Shown: positions 24,077-25,000 of the stretch, piece after piece
How positions within the stretch are numbered: the first letter of the stretch is position 1
How the letters are laid out: each line of letters begins with the position of its first letter
Assembly: GCA_009746045.1 (NCBI GenBank)
Contig: RPFO01000065.1
Span: forward strand, 4,297,785 to 4,322,784
DNA length: 25,000 nt
Source of the DNA: Mesostigma viride
Taxonomy: Eukaryota > Streptophyta > Mesostigmatophyceae > Mesostigmatales > Mesostigmataceae
Direction of reading: 5' to 3'
Made by a program: the position numbers and the translations under genes
Notes under the pieces: generated by a model
What the model was told of the DNA's origin: nothing
The model's database searches: none
Seen by the model: only the letters and a program-made list of their open reading frames with translations

Positions 24077-25000
24077 CTACACTACTGGTATATATTCCCT
24101 AGTCTGAGGTGGCAGGGGGGGCCTGCCAGGGCTTGCGGTCAACGTGGATGACCGCCCCCCTCCTGTATACCTGCTTCCCCCTTGCGCTCTGCCGGAGCTG
24201 AAGGTAGGTCGGCCATAGCTCGCGCCGCCGCTGTTGCTGGGCCAGGGCCAAGTCGTCGTCCAGCGTGAAGCGAGTCTCCGAGAGCTTCTTGCGGCATTTA
24301 TTAGGGAACGACAGCATGCCATGTACTTAATAAAGGTGAGGAGCACGGGTGCCGGGCCAGCCTTCCCCCGCGCGCGGGGGAGGCGGACAGCCGACATGTC
24401 CAGCTCACCAGTGAGTAGCATGTGGGCAAAAATGTCGCGCTTAAATGTCTCAAGAAGGCTCGTGGAGGTCTCTGACACCTGCCGGCTGGTCGAAGTGCTT
24501 TGACGATGACATTGTGGCTGCGCCGGGCGATGTCGGCTTCCTCGCGAAGGTCGAGGGCTTGTTGCTTGAGTTGTGCCGTGATGGTGGAGGTGGTGGAGGT
24601 GGTGTGCTGCTTAAGCAAGACCGCCCAGGTGGAGGATCGAGCATCGCCGGCCGGGCCAGCAGGCGCCGGCTGGGCGGCGATGTCCTTCACCGCCTGGGCG
24701 GTGAGGCCGGCGGTGTCATGCAAGCTCTCAAGGGCGGTGGCGGTGGCTTGAAGGCGTTTAATTGTCGAGGTCGAGGAGCTGGGCTCGGATGCCGGCAGTG
24801 GAGGCTGAAATGGCAGTGGAGGTGGAGGCGGCGGCGGTGGAAATGTGAGGAAGTTCAGCAGTCAGCGTGCCACCGATTGGCAGCTACTACGTCGGCAGCA
24901 AGGGGGGTCACGTGCTGCTGAAAGGCTTCCATGAGGATGGAACGGAATGCGGGGGCGGAGATGGATGGAGCCCAGATCTCGCCATCAGAGCGCTGGAGAA
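24077..25000 (-). pseudogene. Retroelement ORF1-like fragment, frameshifted
   Basis: Read leftward, the minus strand gives RSDGEIWAPSI near the edge, then LREEADIARRSHNVIVKALRP (about 24490-24560), then VSETSTSLLETFKRDIFAHM with VLLTFIKYM (about 24320-24478), then KKLSETRFTLDDDLALAQQQ through RKPWQAP (about 24110-24300). These lie in different frames, so at least two frameshifts are present. The order (an R-x-x-NV-x-V-x-x-L strand, a later V-L-x-x-F strand, a D-L-x-x-A-x-x-x-R-R-x-L helix) resembles L1-type ORF1 RNA-binding proteins. It continues beyond the window. No ORF2 follows on the minus strand. Confidence 0.45.

Overview
This is nuclear DNA from a eukaryote, most likely a green alga (chlorophyte). 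Three things point there. Its one clear gene looks like the plant-type tyrosylprotein sulfotransferase. That gene is split by nine GT-AG introns. A TGTAA motif, the usual chlorophyte polyadenylation signal, lies about 200 nt after its stop. I see no prokaryotic operons, rRNA, tRNA or CRISPR. All identifications rest on reading motifs from memory of the families; no alignment or search was run.

Layout. Positions 1-4737 are intergenic and upstream DNA with small repeats: an inverted and a direct copy of a dispersed repeat (about 548-610 and 985-1090), a GTTCAC/GTGAAC cluster (1587-1753), several (CAAA)n plus TTAATTAA modules (1905-2549), and a leader region with a possible signal-peptide exon. 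Positions 4738-19612 carry the sulfotransferase gene: ten exons join in frame into 3,132 nt, or 1,043 codons. Most introns contain their own private tandem array (periods 25, 4, 34, 32, 24, 10 and 10 bp, and a 263-nt pure G/A tract). The largest is a 3.3 kb array of a 24-bp unit in intron 3. Three exons also carry tandem repeats, but with periods of 18, 21 and 27 nt that preserve frame; they encode Met/Gly/Gln-rich or Gln-rich segments. Positions 19613-21140 are the 3' UTR and intergenic DNA, with two more copies of the dispersed repeat. Positions 21141-24040 are a 5'-truncated non-LTR retrotransposon (reverse transcriptase, YADD motif) split by a 1,602-bp DNA element. That element has hAT-like termini (CAGAGTG.../...CACTG) and an 8-bp target duplication, CTGGGCGA. 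Positions 24077-25000 hold a frameshifted, minus-strand ORF1-like fragment of a second retroelement.

How it fits together. The sulfotransferase would use PAPS to sulfate tyrosines of secreted proteins in the Golgi. The rest is repeat and transposon DNA with no evident cooperating genes. I do not see a new multi-gene system. The most unusual feature is the gene itself: nearly every intron has grown its own satellite, and copies of splice-donor sequence recur just inside several introns.
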